Below are positions 41,227 through 50,820 of a stretch of 64,000 nt of DNA, piece after piece. Position 1 is the stretch's first letter, and each line of letters starts with the position of its first letter. This stretch comes from DASZHJ01 sp035581425. Lineage in GTDB: Bacteria > Pseudomonadota > Alphaproteobacteria > ATCC43930 > CGMCC-115725. Location of the stretch: NCBI GenBank assembly GCA_035581425.1, contig DATJVP010000075.1, positions 11,142-75,141 of the forward strand. Direction: 5' to 3'. The notes beneath the pieces were generated by a model. That model was not told the origin of the DNA, ran no database searches, and was given only the letters and a program-made list of their open reading frames with translations. A program made the translations under genes and the position numbers.

Positions 41227-43536
41227 ATGCCGAGCGTTGCCGCCATTTCCCAGCAGATCTGGGACATGAAGTACCGGCTGAAGACGCCGGAGGGTGCGCC
41301 CGTGGACCGGACCATCGAGGACACCTGGCGCCGCGTTGCGCGCGCGCTGGCGGAGCCTGAAACGGATCCGGCGCTCTGGGCCGAGCGCTTCTACGAGGCT
41401 CTCAGCGATTTCAAGTTTCTGCCGGCGGGGCGCGTGGTCGCGGGCGCCGGCACCAAGCGCTCCGTCACGCTCTTCAACTGCTTCGTCATGGGGACGATCC
41501 CCGACGACATGTCCGGGATCTTCACGCATCTGCGCGAGGCCGCGCTGACGATGCAGCAGGGCGGCGGCATCGGCTATGACTTCTCGACGCTGCGCCCCAA
41601 AGGCGCGCAGGTGAAGGGCGTGGGCGCCGACGCCTCGGGCCCGCTCTCCTTCATGGATGTCTGGGACGCGATGTGCCGTACCATCATGAGCGCGGGCTAT
41701 CGCCGCGGCGCGATGATGGCGACATTGCGCTGCGACCATCCGGACATCGAGGCCTTCATCGAGGCGAAGCGCGAGCCGGGCCGGCTCCGCATGTTCAACC
41801 TCTCCGTCCTCGTCACCGATGACTTCATGCAGGCCGTGAAGGAGGACGCGCCCTGGGAGCTCAAATTCGGCGGCACCACCTTCAAGGTGCTGCCCGCGCG
41901 CGAGCTCTGGGAGAAGATCATGCGCGCCACCTACGCCTATGCCGAGCCCGGCGTGATCTTCATCGATCGCATCAACCGCCGAAACAACCTCTATTACTGC
42001 GAGACCATCAGCGCGACCAATCCTTGCGGAGAGCAGCCCCTGCCCCCGTATGGCGCCTGCCTCCTCGGCTCCATCAATCTCGCGAGCCTCGTAGTCGATC
42101 CCTTCACTCCGGAGGCGCGGCTCGATCTCGAGAAGCTTCGCGAGCTGGTTCCGGTCGCGGTCCGTATGATGGACAACGTCATCGACGTCTCGCGTTTCCC
42201 GCTCGAGGACCAGACGCACGAGGCGCGGGCCAAGCGGCGGATCGGACTCGGCATCACCGGGCTCGCCGATGCGCTCATCCTCTGCAATGTGCGCTACGGC
42301 TCTTCCGAGGCGGTGAGCCTCACTGAGACCTGGCTCCGTGCGATCGAGCGAGAGGCCTATCTGGCCTCGGCGGCGCTCGCGGCCGAGAAGGGCTCCTTTC
42401 CGCTTTTCGACGAGGAGAAATATCTCGCGGGAGAGACAATCCAGCGCCTCGATGCGGAGGTGCGGGAGGCGATCGAGCGGCAGGGGATCCGCAACTCGCT
42501 CCTCACTTCGGTCGCACCCACCGGCACGATCTCGATCCTTGCGGACAATGTGAGCTCCGGCCTCGAGCCAGTCTTCAGCTTCCGCTACACGCGGAACGTC
42601 CTCATGCCCGACGGCACGCGCAAGGAGGAGGAGGTCGCCGACTACGCCTACCGCCTCTATCGGCGCGTAAAGGGCGAGAGCGCGCCGCTCACCGACGCCT
42701 TCGTCGACGTGCAGACGCTCTCGCCCGGCGATCATGTGGTGATGCAGGCGGCGGTGCAGAAATACATCGACAGCTCGATCTCGAAGACCATCAACATCCC
42801 CGTGGATTTCCCCTTCGAGGCCTTCAAGGACGTCTATCTCCGGGCCTATGAGCTCGGCTGCAAGGGCTGCACGACCTACCGCCCGAATGAGATCACCGGC
42901 GCGGTGCTGGAGGTGAAGCCTGACAAGGAGAAGACGGCTCAGGCGGAGCTGCCCCTCCCGAAGCCCGTGCCGCGGCCAGCCGACGTCTACGAGGCCGGCG
43001 GCGTCGTCTACATGACGCAGCCGCTGAGCCGGCCCGAGGCGCTGCCGGGCCGCACCTACAAGATCCGCTGGCCGGTCGCCGACCACGCGATCTACATCAC
43101 GATCAACGACATCGTCCAGGACGGCCGCCGGCGGCCCTTCGAGATTTTCATCAACTCCAAGAGCATGGAGCATTACGCCTGGACCGTAGGCTTGACGCGC
43201 ATGATCAGCGCGGTGTTCCGGCGCGGCGGCGACGTCTCCTTCGTGGTCGAGGAGCTCAAGGCAGTCTTTGATCCCCGCGGCGGCGCCTGGATGGAGGGCC
43301 GCTACGTCCCCTCGCTCCTCGCTGCAATCGGCGATGTGCTCGAGCGGCACATGATCGACATCGGATTTATCAAGCCGCGCGAGATCGATCCCGCGCTCGC
43401 GGAGAAGCGCGCCGTCGCCAACCTCCCCGGCACGAGCAGCAGGATGGCGCAATGCCCCAAATGCGGCGAAGCTGCCCTCATCCGCATCGAGAATTGCGAC
43501 CAGTGCACGAGCTGCGGCTATTCGAAGTGCGGGTGA
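41227..43536 (+). CDS. nrdJ: Adenosylcobalamin-dependent ribonucleotide reductase (class II)
   Basis: 769 residues. The active site is NPCGEQ: Asn265, thiyl Cys267 and Glu269. Cys85 (FNCFVMG) and Cys278 (GACLLGS) are the likely redox pair. SVAPTGTISILADN and the closing CPKCGEAALIRIENCDQCTSCGYSKCG motif (read here as a zinc-like Cys cluster) complete the class II form. It reduces ribonucleotides using adenosylcobalamin, made by the enzyme at 16022-16591. No class Ia genes occur in the window. Confidence 0.96.
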   Translation: MPSVAAISQQIWDMKYRLKTPEGAPVDRTIEDTWRRVARALAEPETDPALWAERFYEALSDFKFLPAGRVVAGAGTKRSVTLFNCFVMGTIPDDMSGIFTHLREAALTMQQGGGIGYDFSTLRPKGAQVKGVGADASGPLSFMDVWDAMCRTIMSAGYRRGAMMATLRCDHPDIEAFIEAKREPGRLRMFNLSVLVTDDFMQAVKEDAPWELKFGGTTFKVLPARELWEKIMRATYAYAEPGVIFIDRINRRNNLYYCETISATNPCGEQPLPPYGACLLGSINLASLVVDPFTPEARLDLEKLRELVPVAVRMMDNVIDVSRFPLEDQTHEARAKRRIGLGITGLADALILCNVRYGSSEAVSLTETWLRAIEREAYLASAALAAEKGSFPLFDEEKYLAGETIQRLDAEVREAIERQGIRNSLLTSVAPTGTISILADNVSSGLEPVFSFRYTRNVLMPDGTRKEEEVADYAYRLYRRVKGESAPLTDAFVDVQTLSPGDHVVMQAAVQKYIDSSISKTINIPVDFPFEAFKDVYLRAYELGCKGCTTYRPNEITGAVLEVKPDKEKTAQAELPLPKPVPRPADVYEAGGVVYMTQPLSRPEALPGRTYKIRWPVADHAIYITINDIVQDGRRRPFEIFINSKSMEHYAWTVGLTRMISAVFRRGGDVSFVVEELKAVFDPRGGAWMEGRYVPSLLAAIGDVLERHMIDIGFIKPREIDPALAEKRAVANLPGTSSRMAQCPKCGEAALIRIENCDQCTSCGYSKCG

Positions 43537-43622
43537 GGAAGAGCTCTCGGCTGTCAGCAGATAGCTGTTAGCTCCTCGCGACCCGCGTATACTCCGCGCA
43601 GGGGGACGGGTCGGAGGCAGGG

Positions 43623-44696
43623 GTGGCTTGGCGGGTCAGCGACATTCCGCCGGAGGCGCGGCGGGCGGCGGAGGATGCGGCGGAAGCCGCAGGGAAATCG
43701 TTGGTGGATTGGCTCGCAGGCACCGTGAGCGCCGCCATCATTCGCGAGATCGGCGCCATTCCCGGCTTCCGTCCGGCACCGACGGCAAAAACGCCAGAGA
43801 CGGTGAGTGAGCGGCCGCACGGCGATCGCGAAATCGAGAAGCCTAAGCCGATCGAGATCAATCCCAGGCTCGCCGCGATCGGCGGTTATCGCTCGCAGCG
43901 CCTCTCACCCGAGGCAAAACGCGTTGCGGATTCCGGCCTCACGGGCTGGCTCGAAGGCCGGATCGAGCGTCTGCCGGAGCGAAATGCTGCGGCTCCCCCT
44001 GCAGAACCCGCTCCCCCGCCCAAGCCTCAGCCCGAGCTCTTCCCGAAGACGGCGGCATCGCCCCCGCCGCCCCAGCCGCCCGGGCCCCTCAGCGACGGAC
44101 CGCCGCTTGCATTGCCTTCGGGGCCCGTCGTGCCGCTGAAACTCGCGGTGCTGCGGGCGGGGCACACTCGCGTGCGCCGCTCCGGCGGCGACGATGGCGT
44201 CCCCGCGCTTGCGGCCTCGGTCGCGGTGCAGGGAGTGCGCGAGCCGCTCCTCGTGCGCAAGATTGCGGCCGAGCCCGGCTTCTACGAGGTGATCGCCGGC
44301 GAGCGTCGCCGTGCCGCCGCCGAGCGCGCGGGACGCGCGGAGGTGCCGGCGATTATCGTCGAGGCGAACGACGCCGAGGCGGTGATGCTCTCGCTCACCG
44401 AGAATCTGGGCCGCCGCGATTTCTCGCCGCTCGACGAGGCTCGCGCCTATCTGCGGCTCTTGACGGAATACCGCGTGAGCCCTTCCCTCCTCGCGCGCCG
44501 ACTCGCGCGCGAGCGCACGCACATCGCGGCCGCGCTCCGGCTTCTGGGATTGCCGGAGCGCGTGCGGCAGTATCTCGACAGCGGACAGATTTCCGCCGCC
44601 CAGGCCTATGGGCTCATCGGCGCGTCCGACGTCGAGGCGCTCGCGGAGCAGATGGTGCGCGGCGTCGCACCGCCCGGAGAGGGCACCGGCTCCTGA
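43623..44696 (+). CDS. ParB-domain protein with N-terminal Trp motif, no ParA
   Basis: 357 residues from a GTG. Residues 2-31 (AWRVSDIPPEARRAAEDAAE..WL) form a helical motif with Trp3 and Trp30. A second copy-like stretch LSPEAKRVADSGLTGWLEGR lies near 95-112. A Pro-rich linker (124-163) precedes the ParB/Srx domain: VREPLLVR, the CTP-box GERRRAAAERAG (226-237), ENLGRRDFSPLDEARAY, then a HTH (SPSLLARRLARERTHIAAALRLL). The usual C-terminal dimer domain is absent. No parA or parS cluster was seen. It precedes the SEL1 gene. Confidence 0.82.
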   Translation: MAWRVSDIPPEARRAAEDAAEAAGKSLVDWLAGTVSAAIIREIGAIPGFRPAPTAKTPETVSERPHGDREIEKPKPIEINPRLAAIGGYRSQRLSPEAKRVADSGLTGWLEGRIERLPERNAAAPPAEPAPPPKPQPELFPKTAASPPPPQPPGPLSDGPPLALPSGPVVPLKLAVLRAGHTRVRRSGGDDGVPALAASVAVQGVREPLLVRKIAAEPGFYEVIAGERRRAAAERAGRAEVPAIIVEANDAEAVMLSLTENLGRRDFSPLDEARAYLRLLTEYRVSPSLLARRLARERTHIAAALRLLGLPERVRQYLDSGQISAAQAYGLIGASDVEALAEQMVRGVAPPGEGTGS

Positions 44697-44827
44697 GCAG
44701 CTTCGATTGGCAAGCATTCGCGCCCGCCTTATAAGGGGTCAGTCCTTTCGAGGTGTGCGCGAGCGCATGAGCGAGTATCGATTCCGACGGCGTACGCGGA
44801 CTCTCGGCCGTAAGGGCGGGAGCCTCG

Positions 44828-46465
44828 ATGGCCGCTGAGACCGACACGAAGCCCCGCCGTTCGGCGCTCGCATCCGCGCGCGCCTGGCGCGCGCTCGAGC
44901 TTGCGCCGGAATTGCGCAAAGGCGTCGAGGCCGCAGCACGCGCGGCGGGGGTCGAGCCCGAGACGTGGCTCGCGCGGACGATCATGGACGCCGCGGCGGC
45001 GCCGCCGCCCGCCGCCAAACCCGCGGCGGAGGGCGAAGCCATCGAGGCATTATCGGCGCTGCTCGCGGCGGCGCGCGAGCGGACGCGGTCGACGGAGGCG
45101 GAAGCGCCTGCGGAGCCGATCCGACTCGACGCCACATCTGTGGCCGAGCACCGGGAACTCGTCATTCGCTCGGTGCCGCGACAGCGGCGACGCCCGCTCC
45201 TCACTCTTCTGCTGCTCCTGCTCGCGATCGCCGCGGCGGCAGCGGCCGGCACCTTCTATGTCCGCTATAGCGGCGCTCCGCCGACATCGCAGCCGGCGGT
45301 GGTCGCATCGCTCCCGGCTGCTACACCACCGCAGCCGCCCGCGGCGCCGCCTCCGGAACCGCCACAGTCGGCCGCGCCCGAGACACAGAAAAGCTCACCG
45401 CCGCCGGACCCCACCCCGGCTCCGACCGCGGCCCCTGCGTCGACGCCCGCGCAAGCGGAGTCGCCGCCCACGCCGCCCTCTGTCACAACGCCCCCGGCCA
45501 CGAGCGCACCCTCGGAGACGCCACCTAGCGCTTCAGCACCGGTTCCGGCGTCCGATCCGCAGGGTGCGCCCCCGCGCCGTCCCGAGGCCGCCGCTGCACC
45601 GGCGCCCGCCGGGCCGCGCGCGCCGCAGCCCACTCCCGCCGAGGATTACCTCACCGGCGTCCGTTACGCCTTCGGCAATGGCGTGCCGCAGGACTATGCC
45701 AAGGCTGCCGAATTTTTCTCCCGCGCGGCGATCCAGGGGCAAGCGGATGCGCAGTTCAATCTCGGCATCCTCTACGACAAGGGCTTGGGCGTGCCCAAGG
45801 ACCCCGTACGCGCGGCGATCTGGTATCACAGCGCGGCCGACCAGGGGCACGCTTCGGCACAGCTCAATCTCGGCCTCGCCTACGCCAGCGGCTCCGGCGT
45901 CGCGCAGAATTTCGGGGATGCCGTGCAGTGGTTCCGCCGCGCCGCGGAGCAGGGCAACGTCACCGCGCAATACAATCTCGCCGCCCTCTATGCGAACGGA
46001 AAGGGCGTCGACGCCTCCGATGTCTACGCCTATGCGTGGTTCAGCGTCGCCGGTGCGGCCGGAGACCAGGAGGCTCGCGAGCAGATGGATGCCGCAGCCA
46101 AGCGCATGAACGCGCAGCAGCTCCGCGAGGCTCGGGCGCTCGCCGCGCAGCTCACGGAATCGGTGAAGCGAGGGCGCAGCACGAGCACGCCTGCGTCCGC
46201 GCGCGCACCGGCCGCTGCAAGCCCGGCGCCGCCCGGCAATCCCCCGACGCCGCCCAAGCCCATCGACAGGGCGACGGTCGCGGAGATCCAGCGCTATCTC
46301 ATCCGCCTCCACTACGACCCCGGCACCGCCGACGGAATGGTCGGCGACAAGACTGTCGACGCGATCCGGCAGTACCAAGTCGACCATCGCCTCCAGGTCG
46401 ATGGCGACCCCAGCAAGACCCTGCTCTACCGCCTCAAGGCGGAGGTCGAGAAGCAGAAGAAATAG
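44828..46465 (+). CDS. PodJ-like SEL1-repeat, peptidoglycan-binding protein
   Basis: 545 residues. Residues 19-48 carry the AWR ... PE ... AAG ... TWLA motif with Trp20 and Trp47, 27 residues apart. After a linker comes one membrane helix (RRRPLLTLLLLLLAIAAAAAAG, about 117-140), a Pro/Ala/Thr-rich stretch, four SEL1 repeats (GVRYAFGNGVPQDYAKA, GILYDKGLGVPKDPVRA and two more, about 275-430) and a C-terminal peptidoglycan-binding domain (IQRYLIRLHYDPGTADGMVG). This order, N-terminal motif, membrane helix, SEL1, PG_binding, matches the localization factor PodJ without its coiled coil. Confidence 0.85.
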   Translation: MAAETDTKPRRSALASARAWRALELAPELRKGVEAAARAAGVEPETWLARTIMDAAAAPPPAAKPAAEGEAIEALSALLAAARERTRSTEAEAPAEPIRLDATSVAEHRELVIRSVPRQRRRPLLTLLLLLLAIAAAAAAGTFYVRYSGAPPTSQPAVVASLPAATPPQPPAAPPPEPPQSAAPETQKSSPPPDPTPAPTAAPASTPAQAESPPTPPSVTTPPATSAPSETPPSASAPVPASDPQGAPPRRPEAAAAPAPAGPRAPQPTPAEDYLTGVRYAFGNGVPQDYAKAAEFFSRAAIQGQADAQFNLGILYDKGLGVPKDPVRAAIWYHSAADQGHASAQLNLGLAYASGSGVAQNFGDAVQWFRRAAEQGNVTAQYNLAALYANGKGVDASDVYAYAWFSVAGAAGDQEAREQMDAAAKRMNAQQLREARALAAQLTESVKRGRSTSTPASARAPAAASPAPPGNPPTPPKPIDRATVAEIQRYLIRLHYDPGTADGMVGDKTVDAIRQYQVDHRLQVDGDPSKTLLYRLKAEVEKQKK

Positions 46466-46473
46466 TGCCCGCG

Positions 46474-47340
46474 CTAGAGCAATCGTCCCGCCGCGATCCA
46501 CCAAGCCGGATGCTCGACGATCAGCCGCGTCGCGGCGGCGTGCGCGGCAGCGTGCTCTGCGAAGAGTGCGAAGCAGGTGGCGCCGCTGCCGCTCATGCGC
46601 GCAAGGAGCGCGCCCGGCACCGCCGCAAGCGCATGCAACACCTCCGCGATCTCTGGAACCAACGTGAGGGCGGCCTTCGCGAGATCGTTCCGGCGTTCCG
46701 CGAGCACCGCTGCGAGCTCGGCGGCGCTGGCGCAAGGGTGAGAGAAGCGCGCGGGCGCGGAAAAATCGCCCGTCCGAGCCTTGAAGACGGCAGGCGTCTC
46801 GACGGCAACGCCGGGATTGGCGAGCACCACCGCGCAGTCCGGGAGCGATGGCGCCAGCGACACCTGATCGCCGATGCCGCCAAGCCAAGCGGTGCGCCCG
46901 AGGAGGCAGACCGGGACGTCCGCGCCGAGGCTGAGCGCGAGGCCAGCAAAGCGTGGCTCCTCCAGATCGAGTCCCCAGAGCTCCGCGAGCGCGAGCAGCG
47001 TCGCGGCTGCATCGGCTGAGCCGCCGCCGATCCCCGAGGCGACCGGGAGGTTCTTTTCGAGCGCGAGCGCCGCCCGCGCGGGGAAGCCCGCGCGCTCCGC
47101 GAGCGCCGTGGCCGCACGGCGGACGAGATTGCGCTCGCCGGCCTCCGCGAGCGCGGGAGCGAAGGGGCCTGCGATCTCGAGCGCGAGCCGCGGCGCCGCG
47201 CTTGCGGTCAAGATGTCGGCGACATCCGCGAAAGCGACGAGGCTGTCCAGCAGGTGATAGCCGTCGGCGCGCCGTCCGACGACGTGGAGGTAGAGATTGA
47301 GCTTCGCGGGTGCCGCGCGACGCACCGCCCGCACGGACAT
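46474..47340 (-). CDS. ispE: 4-diphosphocytidyl-2-C-methylerythritol kinase
   Basis: 288 residues. The GHMP-kinase ATP motif is PVASGIGGGSADAAATLLAL; an N-terminal APAKLNLYLHVVGRRADGYH is the IspE start, and the third motif is ARMSGSGATCFALF. It phosphorylates an intermediate of the non-mevalonate isoprenoid pathway. It follows the TPR gene after six bases in the same minus-strand run and converges on the SEL1 gene. Confidence 0.95.
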   Translation of the reverse strand: MSVRAVRRAAPAKLNLYLHVVGRRADGYHLLDSLVAFADVADILTASAAPRLALEIAGPFAPALAEAGERNLVRRAATALAERAGFPARAALALEKNLPVASGIGGGSADAAATLLALAELWGLDLEEPRFAGLALSLGADVPVCLLGRTAWLGGIGDQVSLAPSLPDCAVVLANPGVAVETPAVFKARTGDFSAPARFSHPCASAAELAAVLAERRNDLAKAALTLVPEIAEVLHALAAVPGALLARMSGSGATCFALFAEHAAAHAAATRLIVEHPAWWIAAGRLL

Positions 47341-47346
47341 CGCGCC

Positions 47347-49098
47347 TCAGCCGCCGCGCGCACCGGCCGGAGGCGGAGCGTTCAAGCCCTTGTCGAGCTT
47401 CGCCTCGATGGTCTTGACTTGATCGGCCTCAGGCTTGAATTGCAGCGCGCGCCGCCACTGATAGCGCGCCTCCGACTCGCGGCCCGCGCGCCAATAGGCG
47501 TCGCCGAGATGGTCGTTGATGGTGGGATCCTGCGGCAGCAGTTCGAGCGCATGCTCGAGGTAGAGCGCCGCCTCCTGGTAGTGTCCGAGCTGGAAATAGG
47601 CCCAGCCGAGACTGTCGACGATGTAGCCGTCGGTCGGCCGGAGCTCGACCGCGCGCTCGATCATCTTGAGCGCCTGGTCGAGATGCTCGCCCTTCTCGAC
47701 CCAGGAATAACCTAGATAGTTCAGCACCAGCGGCTGGTCCGGCTGCAGCTCAAGCGCGTGCTGGAAATCGGCCTCGGCGCGCGGCCACTGGTTCGACCGC
47801 TCGAGCGCGATGCCGCGGCTGTAGAAGAGTGCCCAATGCCGCGCCTCGATCTTGGGGATGCGCGCGATCGCGCCGTCATAGGCCGTCACGGCCTCGGAGA
47901 AGCGGTTGCGGCCGCGCAAGATATCGCCGAGCTCGATGAGGGGCTCCGCGGAATTGGGCCGCTCCGCGGCCATTTTATTGAGCTCCGTCACCGCCTCGTC
48001 GGTGCGGTCGAGTTGATCCAGCACTTCCGCGGCGCGGAGCCTTGCCTGCCAGGCGAAAGGCGAGGAGGGATCGATCGAGCGATAAGTGACCAGGGCATCC
48101 TGGAGCCGGTCCTGGGAGTCCGCGATCTCCGCGACCAAGAGCCGCGCCAGACCGTGCTTTGGCTCGAGCTCGAGCGAGATCTGCGCGTAGATCAGCGAGA
48201 GGTCCTCGGTGTCGCGCTGATTGAGCACGCTCGCGATGTCGAAGAGCGCCTCCGCGAGCCCGTCCTTCACGCCGTCGACCGCGGGCGGTGGAATGGTCCC
48301 CGCCGCGATCCGCTGCAGGGCCGGCGCCACCAGCTCCGCACTCCCGGGATTCTCCTTGGCGAAGCGCTCGTAGATTGCCTTTGCCTCGGCCGGCTGACCG
48401 TGCCGCTCGTAGAAGCGCCCGGCCATGTCGGCGCTCCGCCAGTTGAGGCGCTCGGCGCCCGCGATGATCTTCTTGTAGGCGGCGCTCGCAGCCTCGGTCT
48501 GGCCGAGAAAATCCTCGATCAACGCGAGATGAAATGTCTTGAGCTGCTCGAAGCCGCGGGTGCGATCGAGCCGGTCGAGCGCCTCGAGCGCTCCCTTTGC
48601 ATCGTGCTGGCCGGCGCGAGTCCACGCAACGACGAGCGGCGTGGAGAAGCGCAGCAGCCCGTCCGTCGAGAGTCGCTCGGCGGCGGCGGCGGCACCGGCC
48701 TCGTCGCCCGCCTTCTCCTGGGCCGCCAGCAGCACCAGCGAGGCGAGGCCTGCGCTGGGATCGAGCGTGACGAGGCGGCGCGCGAGCTCATTCGCCCGGT
48801 CCATCTGCCCCGCGCTCAACCGCAGCAGGAAGGCGCGCCGCGTGAGTTCGAGATTGTCGGGATCGTCCTTGAGCGCGCGCTCGAGGTATTCGGCTGCGCC
48901 CGCGTAATCGTGGTCGCGCTGGGCCACGCCGCCCGCGAGATAGCTTCCGAGACTGCTCGCCGTCGGCACCGGCGGATCGGCAGCCTGCGAGACGCCACGC
49001 GTGGTCGCCCCCTCGGAAGGAGCCTGCGCGCAACCGGCCACCAAGGCCAGCGCCGCCAAGCCCGCCACTCGCCCGATCCTTCGAATTGCAATGCCCAT
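47347..49098 (-). CDS. TPR-repeat lipoprotein
   Basis: 583 residues. The N-terminus has lipobox VAGC with Cys23. The rest is tandem tetratricopeptide repeats (YAGAAEYLERALKDDPDN, AEADFQHALELQPDQPLVLNYLGYSWVEKGEHLDQALKMI and others) ending before a short Gly-rich tail. The last repeats (VDSLGWAYFQLGHYQEAALYLEHAL) are typical of an alphaproteobacterial envelope family next to ispE. The role is unknown; likely a protein-interaction scaffold at the outer or inner membrane periplasmic face. Confidence 0.9.
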   Translation of the reverse strand: MGIAIRRIGRVAGLAALALVAGCAQAPSEGATTRGVSQAADPPVPTASSLGSYLAGGVAQRDHDYAGAAEYLERALKDDPDNLELTRRAFLLRLSAGQMDRANELARRLVTLDPSAGLASLVLLAAQEKAGDEAGAAAAAERLSTDGLLRFSTPLVVAWTRAGQHDAKGALEALDRLDRTRGFEQLKTFHLALIEDFLGQTEAASAAYKKIIAGAERLNWRSADMAGRFYERHGQPAEAKAIYERFAKENPGSAELVAPALQRIAAGTIPPPAVDGVKDGLAEALFDIASVLNQRDTEDLSLIYAQISLELEPKHGLARLLVAEIADSQDRLQDALVTYRSIDPSSPFAWQARLRAAEVLDQLDRTDEAVTELNKMAAERPNSAEPLIELGDILRGRNRFSEAVTAYDGAIARIPKIEARHWALFYSRGIALERSNQWPRAEADFQHALELQPDQPLVLNYLGYSWVEKGEHLDQALKMIERAVELRPTDGYIVDSLGWAYFQLGHYQEAALYLEHALELLPQDPTINDHLGDAYWRAGRESEARYQWRRALQFKPEADQVKTIEAKLDKGLNAPPPAGARGG

Positions 49099-49181
49099 TG
49101 ATTCCGTCGCCTAGACTTTGCGCACTTCCGGCGCGCGCGGCCGTAAATGCGACAGTATACGCCGAAGCCTGTCTCAGGTGA

Positions 49182-50816
49182 TCACATGTTCGGATAATTC
49201 GGTCCGCCGCCGCCTTCCGGTACCACCCAGTCGATGTTCTCGCCGGGATCCTTGATGTCGCAGGTTTTGCAGTGGACGCAATTCTGCGCGTTGATCTGTA
49301 GGCGCGGCTTTGCGTCCTCGCCCTCCTTGACGATCTCGTAAACGCCGGCGGGACAGTAGCGTTGCTCCGGCGAATCGTAGAGCGCGTAATTGAGCGCGAT
49401 CGCCTTTTCGGGCTCGCGCAGGCGCAAATGGCTGGGCTGGTTCTCCTCGTGGTTCGTATTCGAGATGAATACCGAGGACAAGCGATCGAACGTCACTTTG
49501 CCGTCCGGCTTGGGATAGGCGATCGGCTTGGAATCCGCGGCCCGCCTCAGATGCGCGTAGTCCGGCGTGTGATGGAGCGTCCACGGCGCACGCCCACGGA
49601 AGAGATAGGTGTCGAGCGCCGCATGGACGAGGCCCGGCAGCAGGCCCCAACGGAATCCCGGGCGGACATTGCGCACGCGCCGCAGCTCGTCCCAGATCCA
49701 GGACGCCTCGATCGCCGCGCGATAGTGGGCACCGGTCTCGCCCTGGAGTTGCAGGAACACGGTCTCCGCCGCAACCATGCCCGATTTCATCGCGGTGTGG
49801 CTGCCCTTGATCTTCGGCACGTTCAGGAATCCCGCCGCGCAGCCGATCACGTGACCGCCGGGAAATGAGAGCTCCGGGATCGACTGAAAGCCGCCTTCGT
49901 TGATCGCGCGCGCGCCATAGGCGATGCGCCGCCCGCCCTCGAAGATCGGGCGGATTGCCGGATGCGTCTTGAAGCGCTGGAATTCCTCGAAGGGGCTGAG
50001 GAACGGATTCTCATAGTCGAGACCGACGACGAAGCCCACCGCGACCTGGTTGTTCTCGAGGTGATAGAGGAAGGAGCCGCCATAGGTATTGCGGTCGAGC
50101 GGCCAGCCGATGGTGTGGATGACGCGGCCCGGGTGGTGCTGCTCTGGCTTCACCTCCCAGAGCTCCTTTAGGCCGATCCCGAAGGTCTGCGGATCTGCGT
50201 TGGCGCGGAGATCGAAGCGCGCGGTGAGCTGCTTGGTGAGCGAGCCGCGGCAGCCCTCCGCGAGGAGCGTCACCTTGCCGCGGAGTTCGACGCCGGGCTG
50301 GAAGTTCTCGGTGGGCTTGCCGTCGCGGCCGACGCCCATATTGCCAGTCGCGACCCCGGCGACGCGGCCGCCCTCGTCGAAGAGCACCTCGGCGGCGGCG
50401 AAGCCCGGGTAGATCTCGACGCCGAGCGCCTCCGCCTCCTTTGCAAGCCAGCGGCAGACGTTGCCGAGGCTCACGATGTAGTTGCCGTGGTTATGCATCT
50501 GCGGCGGCGTCGGAAGCTTGATCGCGCGCTTCTCCGTGAGAAAGAGGAACCGGTCCTCCGTCGCGGGCGTGTTGAGCGGCGCGCCGCGCTCCTTCCAGTC
50601 CGGGAAGAGCTCCGCGAGAGCCCGCGGCTCCATCACGGCGCCGGAGAGGATGTGCGCGCCCACCTCCGAGCCCTTCTCGAGGACGCAGACGGAGACCTCT
50701 TTCCCCCGTTCCGCCGCAAGCTGCTTCAGCCGGATCGACGCCGCAAGCCCCGCCGGCCCCGCGCCGACGATTACGACGTCGTATTCCATGGTGTCGCGGG
50801 TGACGGCTTCGCTCAT
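49182..50816 (-). CDS. Electron transfer flavoprotein-ubiquinone oxidoreductase
   Basis: 544 residues. FAD motif DVVIVGAGPAGLAASIRL; family blocks GVELRGKVTLLAEGCRGSLTKQL, HTIGWPLDRNTYGGSFLYHLE and PGGHVIGCAAGFLNVPKIKG. The C-terminus holds the 4Fe-4S site (CPAGVYEI, CVHCKTCDIKDP). It moves electrons from ETF (etfBA at 16698-18391) to ubiquinone at the membrane. The radical SAM gene ends four bases before its start. Confidence 0.96.
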   Translation of the reverse strand: MSEAVTRDTMEYDVVIVGAGPAGLAASIRLKQLAAERGKEVSVCVLEKGSEVGAHILSGAVMEPRALAELFPDWKERGAPLNTPATEDRFLFLTEKRAIKLPTPPQMHNHGNYIVSLGNVCRWLAKEAEALGVEIYPGFAAAEVLFDEGGRVAGVATGNMGVGRDGKPTENFQPGVELRGKVTLLAEGCRGSLTKQLTARFDLRANADPQTFGIGLKELWEVKPEQHHPGRVIHTIGWPLDRNTYGGSFLYHLENNQVAVGFVVGLDYENPFLSPFEEFQRFKTHPAIRPIFEGGRRIAYGARAINEGGFQSIPELSFPGGHVIGCAAGFLNVPKIKGSHTAMKSGMVAAETVFLQLQGETGAHYRAAIEASWIWDELRRVRNVRPGFRWGLLPGLVHAALDTYLFRGRAPWTLHHTPDYAHLRRAADSKPIAYPKPDGKVTFDRLSSVFISNTNHEENQPSHLRLREPEKAIALNYALYDSPEQRYCPAGVYEIVKEGEDAKPRLQINAQNCVHCKTCDIKDPGENIDWVVPEGGGGPNYPNM

Positions 50817-50820
50817 GGCG

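Noticed and set aside
41179..43452. 757-residue open frame opposite nrdJ
   Set aside because: nrdJ is unmistakable; the opposite product is an Arg/His/Asp-rich shadow with no motif.
43540..43590. GCTGTCAGC / TAGCTGTTAGCT repeat-like sequence before the ParB-domain gene
   Set aside because: Short imperfect copies only; it is not extended enough to call a repeat element.
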